A stretch of 64,000 nucleotides of DNA. It comes from AP-15 sp963846635 (GTDB taxonomy: Bacteria > Pseudomonadota > Alphaproteobacteria > ATCC43930 > CGMCC-115725). Both the position numbers and the translations under genes were made by a program. The stretch lies in assembly GCA_963846635.1 (NCBI GenBank), contig CAWJXM010000034.1, positions 53,854 to 117,853 of the forward strand, written 5' to 3'. This document shows, one piece after another, positions 34,805-43,323 of this stretch; position 1 is the first letter of the stretch; each line of letters starts with the position of its first letter. The notes under the pieces were generated by a model. That model was not told where the DNA came from. It worked only from the letters and a program-made list of their open reading frames with translations, and searched no databases.

Positions 34805-36009
34805 CTGAGCATCCATCAGTTTAATAGGCATCCCCAGAGTTTCGGGAGAGGGAGGCATTTGAGGAGGAGTTTGATGGCGCGCCGGAGGCCCCGCGTGAAC
34901 CAGGAAAGCCTTCCGCGGGCGAGCTTGGCAGGCTGATGGTCGGGTCGTTTTTTTCGGCGGGGATTGGATTGTTGACTTGGTCCCACATGCCGGTCGAGAC
35001 CGCCCAGTAAAGGGCCAAAGACATGACTAAGATCAGCCGGGCGAGGCGATCGGGATATTGGATATGGGTCTGTTCGAGGCCAAACCCGCGCGATTTGAAG
35101 TCGGAGAACATCGGCTCGATGCCCCAGCGATCAGCATATCCCAAGGTGGTCAGATATCCCGGCTTGGCTGACATGGCGATGATCCAGGGCTCGGCATGTC
35201 CGGGATCGCGAATGATGCCGATGTTGGTCGTAACCCGCTGGCCGGTGAGGGCGACAGCTTCGAAATAGTGGCCGCCGGCCAGAGCGAGGCCGCCGGTCGT
35301 GGTTTTTGTTGTGCCCCAGCGGGCGAGGAGATTGCCCTTGAGCCGCAGGCGATAGTCCCACCCGCGATCGTGACACCACCGGATCATCGCGGGGGTTCCG
35401 TAGAAGCGGTCAGCGAGCAGCACCACCCCCAGATCGGCAGGCAGCCAGCCGGCGACCACCGCGAGCAACTCTTGTTGCGTGGCGAAGCCGATGGCGCCCG
35501 CGGTTTCCTCGACCCGCCAGGCCAGCGGCAGAGCGCGCTCGCCCCAGCGCACGCTCAGCATCAGGATCTGGTGTCGATCGGAGGCCGTGGTCTGGTCGAG
35601 GATCAGCGGGATCGGCTCCCCGGTCTCGGCCAGCCGGGCCAGGATCTCGCGGGCGAACGGTTCCATGACCGTATCGCAGCACACCAAGTCATTGGCCAGA
35701 AACCGGGAAATCCATTGATATCCCATGTCCCAGCGATCGGAGTCCCGAGGCAGCCCAGCCGCCAGCTCCACCAGATTGGCACTGCGCACATGCAGCATGG
35801 TCGCCACCAGAACCGCCAGCTTGTCCCGCTGCGTTTTGCGCTGCTTTGGCAGCCGCTTTGCCAGCTCCGCTTTGATGCCTTCCGTCCAAACCACGATCCC
35901 GTTCACTTGTGCCATGGCGCGATCCCACGTCAGAGCAAACACAGAATCGTTGCATCACACCTCGCTTTAACCCGTCAAACCATTCTCGCGAAAACTGATG
36001 GATGTTGAG
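34805..36009. mobile_element. Complete IS4-family insertion sequence, 1205 bp
   Basis: The ends are inverted repeats: CTGAGCATCCATCAGTTT at the left and the reverse complement of CTCAACATCCATCAGTTT at the right. The nine bases CCTTCGGCG occur immediately outside both ends (34796-34804 and 36010-36018), which I read as the target-site duplication. One transposase gene fills the element, and its stop codon reaches into the left repeat. It looks intact and potentially mobile. Confidence 0.85.
34821..35915 (-). CDS. IS4-family transposase, intact
   Basis: The DDE transposase of the 1205-bp element starts at ATG 35915 (MAQVNGIVVWTEGIK); a GTG at 35942 would add nine residues. Catalytic Asp residues are in IPLILDQTTASDRH and VVLLADRFYGTPA. 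The Glu lies in the IS4 signature Y-x2-R-x3-E-x6-K (YADRWGIEPMFSDFK), which is perfectly kept. The tail after about residue 320 is Ser/Pro-rich and of low complexity. All catalytic residues are present, so it should be active. Confidence 0.88.
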   Translation of the reverse strand: MAQVNGIVVWTEGIKAELAKRLPKQRKTQRDKLAVLVATMLHVRSANLVELAAGLPRDSDRWDMGYQWISRFLANDLVCCDTVMEPFAREILARLAETGEPIPLILDQTTASDRHQILMLSVRWGERALPLAWRVEETAGAIGFATQQELLAVVAGWLPADLGVVLLADRFYGTPAMIRWCHDRGWDYRLRLKGNLLARWGTTKTTTGGLALAGGHYFEAVALTGQRVTTNIGIIRDPGHAEPWIIAMSAKPGYLTTLGYADRWGIEPMFSDFKSRGFGLEQTHIQYPDRLARLILVMSLALYWAVSTGMWDQVNNPIPAEKNDPTISLPSSPAEGFPGSRGASGAPSNSSSNASLSRNSGDAY

Positions 36010-36201
36010 CCTTCGGCGGGACGGAGATCACGAGATGACCCGGCTTGGTTCCGCGATAACAAGGGCTAAAAGTGCCAAACCGAGGGTAGGCGGCATCGAT
36101 ACAAGAGCGTCAAGGATGCTGACCAATGGAGCCACAAAAAATTGTTGAAGAAACCACAAAAGCATCTTGATAACCTCTCGAGCCGTTCAGGAGATTTTGT
36201 G

Positions 36202-36846
36202 ATGCAACTGATCCTATACTATGCCCCCAACGCTTGCTCGCTGGTACCTTACGTGACGCTGACCGAGGCCGGTGCGTCATTCGAAGTACGCCCGCTGAAC
36301 TTCCGCCGGTCGGAGCACATGACCCCGGAATATCTACAACTAAACCCCAAGCATAAGGTGCCGTTGCTGGTGATCGATGGCGAGAGGCTCACCGAGAATG
36401 TCGCTATCCAGATCTGGATCGCGCGCCATTTCCCGGCGGCAAAGCTGCTTCCCTCAGAGCCAATGCAGGAGCTGCAGGCGATCTCGTTATTGACATGGTG
36501 CGCCTCGGGCATCCACCCGTTCCTGTCTCGCATCAATTCGCCGCCGCGGGTCTGCGATCTGCCAGGCTCGGAGGCGTCGGTTCGCCGGCTTGCCGTGCAG
36601 CAGCTATTCGAGAATTATAAGATTGCCGATGATCTGCTGGCCGGTCGCCAATGGTTTTTTGATCATTTCACCGCTGTCGACGCACACTTTTTCTGGTGCT
36701 TCCGACGCGGTACGCAATTCAACCTTGACCTCGCACAGTTCAAGAATTGCATGGCGCATTTCGAGCGAATGCAGCAGCGGCCGAGCGTGGAAAAACTGTT
36801 GAGCTACGAACGGGAGGTGCTCTCCTCGTTTGCGCAGGCGGCCTGA
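36202..36846 (+). CDS. Glutathione S-transferase family protein
   Basis: The ATG at 36202, with AGGAG nine bases before it, gives a 214-residue protein. It has the thioredoxin-fold GST N-terminus (MQLILYYAPNACSLVPYVTL), the glutathione-binding HKVPLLVIDGERLTENVAI and an all-helical C-terminal domain. The Cys in PNACS is in the position of the catalytic residue in beta-class bacterial GSTs. Substrates may be electrophilic xenobiotics or lipid peroxides. It lies isolated between two complete insertion sequences, so it may be accessory cargo or simply be stranded. Confidence 0.85.
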   Translation: MQLILYYAPNACSLVPYVTLTEAGASFEVRPLNFRRSEHMTPEYLQLNPKHKVPLLVIDGERLTENVAIQIWIARHFPAAKLLPSEPMQELQAISLLTWCASGIHPFLSRINSPPRVCDLPGSEASVRRLAVQQLFENYKIADDLLAGRQWFFDHFTAVDAHFFWCFRRGTQFNLDLAQFKNCMAHFERMQQRPSVEKLLSYEREVLSSFAQAA

Positions 36847-37699
36847 GCGCCGGTTATCTGGTTGCCAACAATGCCTATGGGCCACAAGACATCGCTACAA
36901 GCGCCGGCGAAAAGCTCGATTGCCATTAGTGTGTTCGGAGCTCTTATACTACATCCCTTTAACTACAACCTGTCCGCTTTACCCCTCAGCAAGCCCCAGT
37001 TCGCCACCTAGGGGATGCACACATCTGGGCGCGCCAGATCGGCTCCTGCTGACGGGAGGCTTCCCGACGCGCGCAGGGGTATGCTGCCGTGCACGGCATT
37101 GAGGCATCCGGGAGGCGCACTATGGAGAATATCGCCCTGGAGGAGATGGCGTGGTCGGTTGGCTGGTTCGGGGATCGCCGCCGCGATAAAGGGGGGCTGC
37201 GTTGCTGGAACGTATGGTTGCGCATGCCACGGTATGCGTGCGCCGGCTGGCCGGTGGGTGCCGCGCGCAACTCGTCCGCTATGGCCGGTTTCTCGCCAAT
37301 CCGAACGTGACGGTTGCGGCGCTGCCGGACGGTTGGGGCGAACAGACCGCTCGTGCGGCGACAAGCCGGCATGTTCTGGCGATCCAGGATACCAGCGCGG
37401 TTCATTTCCGCACGACCGAGGGGCGCCGGCGTGGCCTGGGCGAGGTTGGCCACGGCAACATCCATGGCTTGCTGGTGCATGCCATGCTGGCGCTGGATGC
37501 GGCCACCGGCAGCTGCCTGGGGCTGGTCGGCGGGCGGGTGTGGACGCGCTCCGGGCATGTGAGGGTGACGCCCAACCGGCGGGCCTTGGCCGACAAGGCC
37601 TCGGAACGCCGGCTCACCACCGCCGGGCGTGCCAAGGAAGTGCTGGCCGCGGCGACGATGGTGACGGTGATTGCCGATCGCGCGAGCGACCTCTATGCC

Positions 37700-37721
37700 G
37701 CCCTTCGACAAGCTCAGGAGG
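37700..37721. repeat. 22-bp dispersed repeat, copy 1
   Basis: The sequence starts GCCCTTCGACAAGC and is identical to positions 38411-38432. With the next bases it forms a short GCCCT/AGGGC stem, as in REP-like palindromic repeats. It interrupts the transposase reading frame between the second catalytic Asp region and the following conserved segment. Confidence 0.75.
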
Positions 37722-38410
37722 GCGACGGTGCCCGCGCCCAACTTTCATATTCTGACGCGCGTCATGCAGGACCGTCGCCTGGCCAAGGGCGCCGGGCTGT
37801 ACGCGACAGGGGCCAATTTTCAAGCGGCCGACACGCGCACGATCGTGCTGCCCCGGCGCGGGCCGCACGAGCCGGGCCGCACGGCGCGTCTGACGCTGCG
37901 CTTCGGCACGGTAGTTCTCAAACGCCCGCGGGGCCGCGCTCGCGATCTCCTGCCAAGCGTGCGCCTCACTCTCGTCGAGGTCGCCGAACACGACCCCCCG
38001 GCCGGCGTCGAGCCGCTGCACCGGCGGCGGCTCACCACCCATGACGTCACGAGCGTAGACGCGGCTTGGCAAATCGTCGCCTGGTACAAGCTGCGCCGGA
38101 TCATCGAGCCGCTCTTTCGCATTCCGAAGAAGCAGGGGCTGCAGCTCGAAGACAGTCAGATTGCCAGCGCCGAGCGGCTGCTGAAGCTCGCGACGATTGC
38201 CACCAAAGCCGCCGCCCTCATCCTCCAGCTGGTGCAGGCTCGTGACGGGCGCCGCGCCGAACCGGCCAGCCTGGCCTTCACACAAGAGGAGAGGGCGGCC
38301 CTGGAAGCCGTCAACGCGCAGGTCGAGGGCAAAACCGAAAAGCAGAAAAATCCTCACACCCGGCGCGGCCTCGCCTGGGCCGCCTGGATCATCGCGCGTC
38401 TGGGCGGCTG

Positions 38411-38432
38411 GCCCTTCGACAAGCTCAGGAGG
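38411..38432. repeat. 22-bp dispersed repeat, copy 2
   Basis: It is identical to positions 37700-37721. It falls between the codons for ARLGGW and the frame that continues PGPITFKHGLEYF, again breaking the transposase frame. Two independent insertions of the same short sequence in one gene suggest that it is itself mobile or copied by gap repair. Confidence 0.75.
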
Positions 38433-38607
38433 CTATTGCTCCTCCCGGCCGCCAGGTCCCATCACCTTCAAGCATGGCCTGGAATACTTTCGCGCCCTCG
38501 CTACGGAATGGAAGCTGAGAAATGTGTGCATCCCCTAGAGTTCGCCACGGGGTCACTCTATCGGTTCCGATCAGCAGGACATGGTATTAGTTGCCCTAGC
38601 AATAACT

Positions 38608-41020
38608 TCATCTTTCCCACCGATGGTGTGCCGCGACCAGCCAAAACAAGCGCTCAGGGGTCATCGGCAGCTCGAAAATCTCGGCGCCGAATGGAGCGAG
38701 CGCATCGGCCAGCGCGTTGGCAACAGCTGCAGGTGCCCCGATCGTCCCGCCTTCGCCCATGCCGCGGAAGCCGCCGACGGTCGATGGCGACTCGGTTTCG
38801 AGATGTCGGGTGGTGATCGGCGGCAGTTCGCTCGCGACGGGGATGCCATAGTCGGCAAGGCTGGCGGTCAGCAGCTGGCCGGCATCGTCATAGACGATTT
38901 CCTCGTAGAGGGCGGCTCCGATGCCTTGGGCGACAGCGCCGTGAACTTGGCCGTCAACGATCATCGGGTTAATGAGGTGCCCGCAATCTTCGGCGACCAC
39001 GTAGCGGCGGACTGTCACCTTGTAGGTCTCGGGGTCGATCTCGAGAGCGGCGATGTGTGTCGCACATGTGGTCGTACCGAAATACGGGTCGTAGACTTTG
39101 GTGACCTCCATCTCCTCACGGACTTCACGCGGTATGCGTCCGATATCGGAATAAACCGCCTTCGCGAGCTCGCGGAAGGTCAAGAAGCGGTCGGTACCCT
39201 TGACGAAGACCCGTCCGTCTGCGGCCTCGATGTCGTCGGCTGCCGCCTCGAGCAGGTGCGAGGCCGCGCGGATTACCTTCTGCTTCAGCTGGCGCGCAGC
39301 CAATGTTGCTGCGCCGCCAGCCAGCACCGCGCTGCGGCTCGCGTAGCTTCCGGTGCCGTGCGCGACCACGGCGCTGTCGCTCTGCAGGATTTGGATGTCG
39401 TCGATCTGGGCGCCGAGTTCGTCGGCAATGACCTGCGCGAGCGTGGTCTCAAGCCCTTGGCCATGCGCGGCAACCCCGAAACTGCCGGTCACCGCACCGG
39501 TGGAATCGAGGCGGATTGTGGCGGTTTCCGTGCCAGTGTTGATCGGCATCCCTGGCGCTGCCGAGATGCGAGAGCCGATGCCGGTCAGTTCCGCGTAGGT
39601 GGCGACGCCGACACCAACGAGCCGCCCTTCGGCCCGTGCCCTTGCCTGTTTCTCGCGCAGCTGCTCGTAGCCGATTGCCCGGCACGCGCTCGTCAGGCTG
39701 TCGACAAAGCCCGAACGGTCCCAGACGATGCCGGAGGCCACCCGGTAGGGGAACTCGTCGGCTTGGATCAGGTTGCGCAGGCGAAGTTGAACCGGATCGA
39801 TGGCGAGCCGCCGTGCTGCCATGTCGATCAGCCGCTCCATGACAAAGGTCGAGATCGGCCGGCCGACGCCGCGATAGGGGCCGGTCGGGGTCTTGCACGT
39901 TGCGACCGCGCGTACACGCCCACGATACGTCGGAACGCGGTAGGGCCCCGGCATGAAACTCGCGACCTGGACGGGCTCCAGCGCGGCAGTCCACGGGTAG
40001 ACCGAATAGGCGCCGATATCGCCGATGACCTCGGCGATAAGCGCCAGAATGTGACCGTGCCGCATCCAGCCCGAGTTCGGCTTCAACGATTTCGTCAAAG
40101 CCATGTGTCGTCGAAACGAGATCCTCCGATCGACTGCCGTTCCAGCGCACCGGTCGGCCGAGGCGACGCGCGAGTACCGAAACGATAATCTCCTCGGGGT
40201 ATAGCGATGCCTTGCCGCCAAAGCCGCCGCCCACATCGGGGGCGATAACGCGCACGCTGTGTCCCGGCATCCTCAGAAGATCGGCGAGGACGTCGCGAAG
40301 GATGCCTGGGATTTGCGTCGAAACCCTCAAGGTTAGCAAACGACGGCCGCGATCGTATTCTGCGAGACAGGCGCGGGGTTCGAGGGCGACCGGCGCCTTG
40401 CGATGAAACCGAAAACGCCCGCCGACCCGCATTGCGGCGACCGCCATCGCATCGGCGATATCGCCGCGCGCAAACTCCCGGGTCGCCAGGATGTTCGTCC
40501 CCGCCTCGTTGTGCAGGAGCGGCGCGCCCTCGAGGACAGCTCTCTCGGGGTCGACCAAGGCTTCGAGCGGTTCATAAGCAATCTCGATCCGATCGAGGGC
40601 GTCTTCCGCGATCGACCGGCTCTCCGCCGCCACTGCGACCACGGGCTCGCCGACATAGCGAACCTTCTCGCGCGCTAACGGATAGAGCGCGGTCGAGTGA
40701 TAATCCCGCATCCGCGAAGTGGCATGCAGCGGCTCGATCAAGTCATCGAACTCGCGCGCGGTGTAGACGCCAATCACACCCGGCATCGCGTCTGCCGCTG
40801 CGGTGCCGATACGCGAAATCAAGGCATGCGGATGATCGCTGCGGCGAAACGCGACATGCAACGCGCCAGGGGCGATTCCGTCATCGGTGAAGGTGCCTAG
40901 GCCGGTCAGCAGGCGCCGATCCTCTACGCGCTTGACGCGAGCCCCGATGTGCTTTGGGCGAATCCCAAGGGTGAAATCCACGCCTTCACGCCCGAGGCTA
41001 CGTTTTCGGCCGTCTGTCAT
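38608..41020 (-). pseudogene. Molybdenum hydroxylase large subunit, one frameshift
   Basis: This is a xanthine dehydrogenase/CO dehydrogenase-type molybdopterin-binding subunit, about 804 codons. The first part from ATG 41020 has KRVEDRRLLTGLGTFTDDG, VRYVGEPVVAVAAES and APDVGGGFGGKASLYPEEI. The second part, one frame over, has VIGDIGAYSVYPW, TGPYRGVGRPISTF and GGFRGMGEGGTIGAPAAVAN. The frames meet at about 40050-40066 around ELGLDA; one extra base (or two missing) explains it. The active-site loop PYRGVGR is not the AYxCSFR of true aerobic CO dehydrogenase, so a different hydroxylase is expected. No FAD or 2Fe-2S subunit gene is adjacent. It is either an orphan decaying gene or carries a sequence error. 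Confidence 0.82.
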
Positions 41021-41084
41021 CGGGATCTGACTGACTCGCGACGGGATTACCGCGCGCCGATGTGCAAGTTGCGGGATCCTCGGG

Positions 41085-41504
41085 TCAGGCCTGCATCAGC
41101 TCGATGCTGACACCATCGGGCGCGGCGACATAGCCCAGCAAGCTTCCGCCAACCCCTCTCTTCAGCTCGACAGGGAAGGTGACACCCTTCGCCCGCAGCT
41201 CGGCGCAGAACGCCGCGAGATCACCCTGATACATGAAGCCAAAATGGTCGATCCCCTGGGCGTCATGGCTCGAAAAGTCGGCAAAATGCCGTATTGGCCT
41301 CGGAGCGACAGGTGCCTCGCCCGGGCGCTGGCCGCGAATGAGGATCGTCATGCCACCCAGATCGACAAAAATCTGAGGGGCGCCACGAGCCACCGTATTG
41401 GCTCTGATCGTGGCACCGAACATCTCCACGTACCAATTCGCCGAGGCCTCGGGATCTTGGCTGATGATGTGAACATGGTCGAATTTGAAGGCCGGATTGC
41501 TCAT
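41085..41504 (-). CDS. VOC (glyoxalase/dioxygenase) family protein
   Basis: Starting at ATG 41504 the protein has 139 residues: FKFDHVHIISQDPEASANWY with the first His, a middle strand VDLGGMTILIRG, the second-module GIDHFGFMYQGDLAAFCAEL and the final GVSIELMQA with the metal-ligand Glu. It is a one-chain VOC enzyme, similar to glyoxalase or ring-cleavage relatives. It lies directly upstream of the molybdenum hydroxylase on the same strand, about 65 bp apart, so the two may have belonged to one catabolic unit. The frame extends 84 bp further upstream, but the residues there are not family-like. Confidence 0.78.
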   Translation of the reverse strand: MSNPAFKFDHVHIISQDPEASANWYVEMFGATIRANTVARGAPQIFVDLGGMTILIRGQRPGEAPVAPRPIRHFADFSSHDAQGIDHFGFMYQGDLAAFCAELRAKGVTFPVELKRGVGGSLLGYVAAPDGVSIELMQA

Positions 41505-41633
41505 CGTTCGTACCCCGTCTGGGAGGATGCGTTCCTCAATGCTGCTCTTAACAAATCGCGGGTTGCCTGGCGACTGTCGGTCGGACACATGGACCGAGCT
41601 CTTCGATGACGATAGCAGTCATCAAAGGGAAGC

Positions 41634-41702
41634 TTCGAAAATGCAGTCGATGCGATCGATCCGGCCAAGGCGGCGATGATCGTGGTGGATATGCAAAACG
41701 CC
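41634..41702 (+). pseudogene. Isochorismatase-family N-terminal fragment
   Basis: The 23 codons read ENAVDAIDPAKAAMIVVDMQ then NA, the first strand of isochorismatase-like cysteine hydrolases with the catalytic Asp in VVDMQ. The match ends exactly where resolvase sequence begins in the same frame. It is the stump of a gene truncated by recombination. Confidence 0.55.
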
Positions 41703-42060
41703 GGCGACATAATAACGGTGACACGTATTGACAGCCTCGCTTGCTCGACCTTCGACCTGTTCGCCATCGTCAAGCAGATCGTGGACGCCAAGGCACAGTT
41801 CCGCTCGCTCGCCGAGCCGTGGGCCGACATTGGCACCAGCACCGGGTGGCTGATGTCGGCCGTGCTCGGCGGCTTGGGCTGACATGGAGCGCGATCCTAT
41901 CCGCACCCACCGCAGAGGGCCGCAACCGGGCAAAGCGGCGCGGCAGCACATGGGCCGATCCTCACGATTGAGGCCCGGCGACGACGGGCGAAGGGCGCGA
42001 CGTTGAACGAACTTGCCCGCAGTTATGGTGTCAGCAGGAGTACGATTTCGAGATTAATGA
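41703..42060 (+). pseudogene. Serine recombinase (resolvase/invertase) remnant
   Basis: The segment encodes GDIITVTRIDSLACSTFDLF, AIVKQIVDAKAQFRSLAEPW and TSTGWLMSAVLGGL, the second half of a Tn3/Hin-type serine recombinase domain. Frames then shift through fragments of the DNA-binding part, ending near ELARSYGVSRSTISRLM. The catalytic Ser and the N-terminal region are absent. It is fused in frame to the isochorismatase fragment upstream. Confidence 0.65.
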
Positions 42061-42107
42061 TTTGATTCAAGAAGCCCACCGGCGGCTTCACGAAGGGTGG
42101 CACGGCA

Positions 42108-42248
42108 TTGAAACGTCTTCTCGATATTGCGCTCATAGCGATCTTCGTCCTGAGCGTTGCAGCGCTGTTCTTGGCGAACGAAGACCCGTTCGCGGAGAGA
42201 GGCAGTGTGTGCACACACCGGGTTCTGCCCGGTCATGCCGAACGCTAA
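42108..42248 (+). CDS. Small predicted membrane/exported peptide, 46 aa
   Basis: A TTG start at 42108, with AAGGGTGG eight bases before it, opens a 46-residue frame: KRLLDIALIAIFVLSVAALF then LANEDPFAERG and a short Cys-containing tail. The hydrophobic stretch makes one membrane helix or signal sequence. Its stop overlaps the next gene start (42235) by 14 bases, which suggests coupling. I do not recognise it. Confidence 0.4.
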   Translation: MKRLLDIALIAIFVLSVAALFLANEDPFAERGSVCTHRVLPGHAER

Positions 42249-42600
42249 GGCGTGGAACAAGATGTTTTACGACCTCGGCGTAGGCCCTCTGATCACCCTG
42301 CTCTTCTATATGCTAGTCGTCCGCCTGTCTGACTACCAACGGCGTCAGTACCTTAAGAGGAGTTTGGAAAGACACGACAAGGCTTTCCGGGAAGACTGCA
42401 TCGAGATTATGCTGCTGGTCGCGGATGGCAGCTATTCGGCAGAAGTCCCCGAAACGCTTATTGAGCAGGACAAGTTCAGGGACTACTGCAAGCAGAAAGT
42501 AATGCCAGACCAGGACCGGTGGGACGAATTCCAGAACAACCCTGACGAGCATTATCTGCGTGAGTTTATCACGCGCATAAAGATTTTCGTGAAGAACTAA
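42235..42600 (+). CDS. Unknown small membrane-anchored protein, maybe frameshifted
   Basis: The 121-residue protein has one membrane helix (about residues 11-30, LGVGPLITLLFYMLVVRL) and a charged cytoplasmic part rich in Asp, Glu, Lys and Arg (RRQYLKRSLERHDKAFREDC, PDQDRWDEFQNNPDEHYLRE). It ends at a TAA after KIFVKN. The sequence just beyond, one frame over, continues in the same style (LTFVLNNTDIPKDKPFKFLK, RLSAAIYSMKDITLGY). A missing base at about 42597 may have cut off some 35 residues. No family is recognised. Confidence 0.55.
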   Translation: MPNAKAWNKMFYDLGVGPLITLLFYMLVVRLSDYQRRQYLKRSLERHDKAFREDCIEIMLLVADGSYSAEVPETLIEQDKFRDYCKQKVMPDQDRWDEFQNNPDEHYLREFITRIKIFVKN

Positions 42601-42700
42601 CCTTTGTCTTGAATAATACCGATATTCCCAAAGACAAGCCGTTCAAGTTCTTGAAGCGGCTGTCCGCCGCCATCTATTCGATGAAAGACATCACGCTCGG

Positions 42701-43230
42701 CTACAGCTCGTCGACGAGCGGTGGCGGCGGCTTGTGATGTCACAGATGCTACTATACCGCAGCGGCCGGCACCTCGGCGAGAAGGAATTGGGCGCGACGC
42801 AATTCACCTGTGCCATCGCGACTGAAGACAAGGCAGGCAAACCGACCCATTCCGGTCTCGATTTGCCGGGTCTGCGCGGCAACCCCATCGCACAGCTGCT
42901 GTGGCCAGCCGGCCTGACAGAAATCGTCACGGGGATAGAGCAACAGCAAACGCGCCTCGTCGAGATGCTCGCGCACCCAGGCGGCGTGGGCAACAGGCGC
43001 CGAGCCCATCGCCGGCATCAAATGCTGCGGTCACTCCTTCCTGAAAAGCAAGCACAGTCTGCAGCCACAACTCGCCGAGCAGCAGGTCGCAGGACGCAAA
43101 ACGATAATAGAAGGACCCGACCGGCGCGTTCAGGCGCTCGGTAATCGACGCGACCGTTGCAGCCGAGGGCCCGGCTTGGACGGCGATTGCCAGCGCTGCG
43201 GCCAATTGACTGTCTTGCCGATCAGGCCCA
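42701..43230 (-). pseudogene. TetR-family regulator, decayed
   Basis: On the minus strand, AAALAIAVQAGPSAATVASI then TERLNAPVGSFYYRFASCDL form the TetR helix-turn-helix. After a frame change near 43010, HAAWVREHLDEARLLLLYPR and RRAQFLLAEVPAAAV form the ligand domain. In-frame stops follow AAAV, and the C-terminal end HHKPPPPLVDEL is still readable at about 42701-42740. With at least one frameshift and three nonsense codons it is inactive. It lies divergent to the luciferase-like gene, which it may once have controlled. Confidence 0.7.
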
Positions 43231-43323
43231 CCTTCGCCGGTACCGAGGTAACGCAAGGCCTCGCAGAGATAACTCCGGGGAAGCAAAGCGAGCCCGCCCG
43301 GGTCGGATAAGGAGGAAGCAGCG

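Larger units (their letters stand above)
37008..38538. mobile_element. IS4-family insertion sequence with exact ends, 1531 bp
   Basis: The element starts CTAGGGGATGCACACAT at 37008 and ends with the inverted copy at 38538. The ten bases AGTTCGCCAC flank both ends (36998-37007 and 38539-38548), a clear target duplication. Its transposase is broken into several frames, two of the breaks coinciding with copies of a 22-base dispersed repeat, so this copy cannot make its own transposase but retains clean ends. Confidence 0.85.
37122..38538 (+). pseudogene. IS4-family transposase, multiply frameshifted
   Basis: Pieces in three frames align to one IS4-type DDE transposase. The N-terminus is NIALEEMAWSVGWFGDRRR, followed by HVLAIQDTSAVHFRTTEGRR with the first Asp and VTVIADRASDLYA with the second. 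Then PNFHILTRVMQDRRLAKGAG leads into IVAWYKLRRIIEPLFRIPKK, which holds Y-x2-R-x3-E-x6-K with the Glu. The end is PGPITFKHGLEYFRALATEW. Frame changes occur near 37200, at 37700-37725 and at 38411-38435. The last two are explained by insertion of an identical 22-base sequence. The stop codon is the last triplet of the element. Confidence 0.8.

Noticed and set aside
42609..42737. Separate 42-codon gene ending in a Gly-rich tail
   Set aside because: The Gly-rich end is the antisense of the decayed TetR C-terminus, and the first part reads better as the frameshifted continuation of the gene at 42235.
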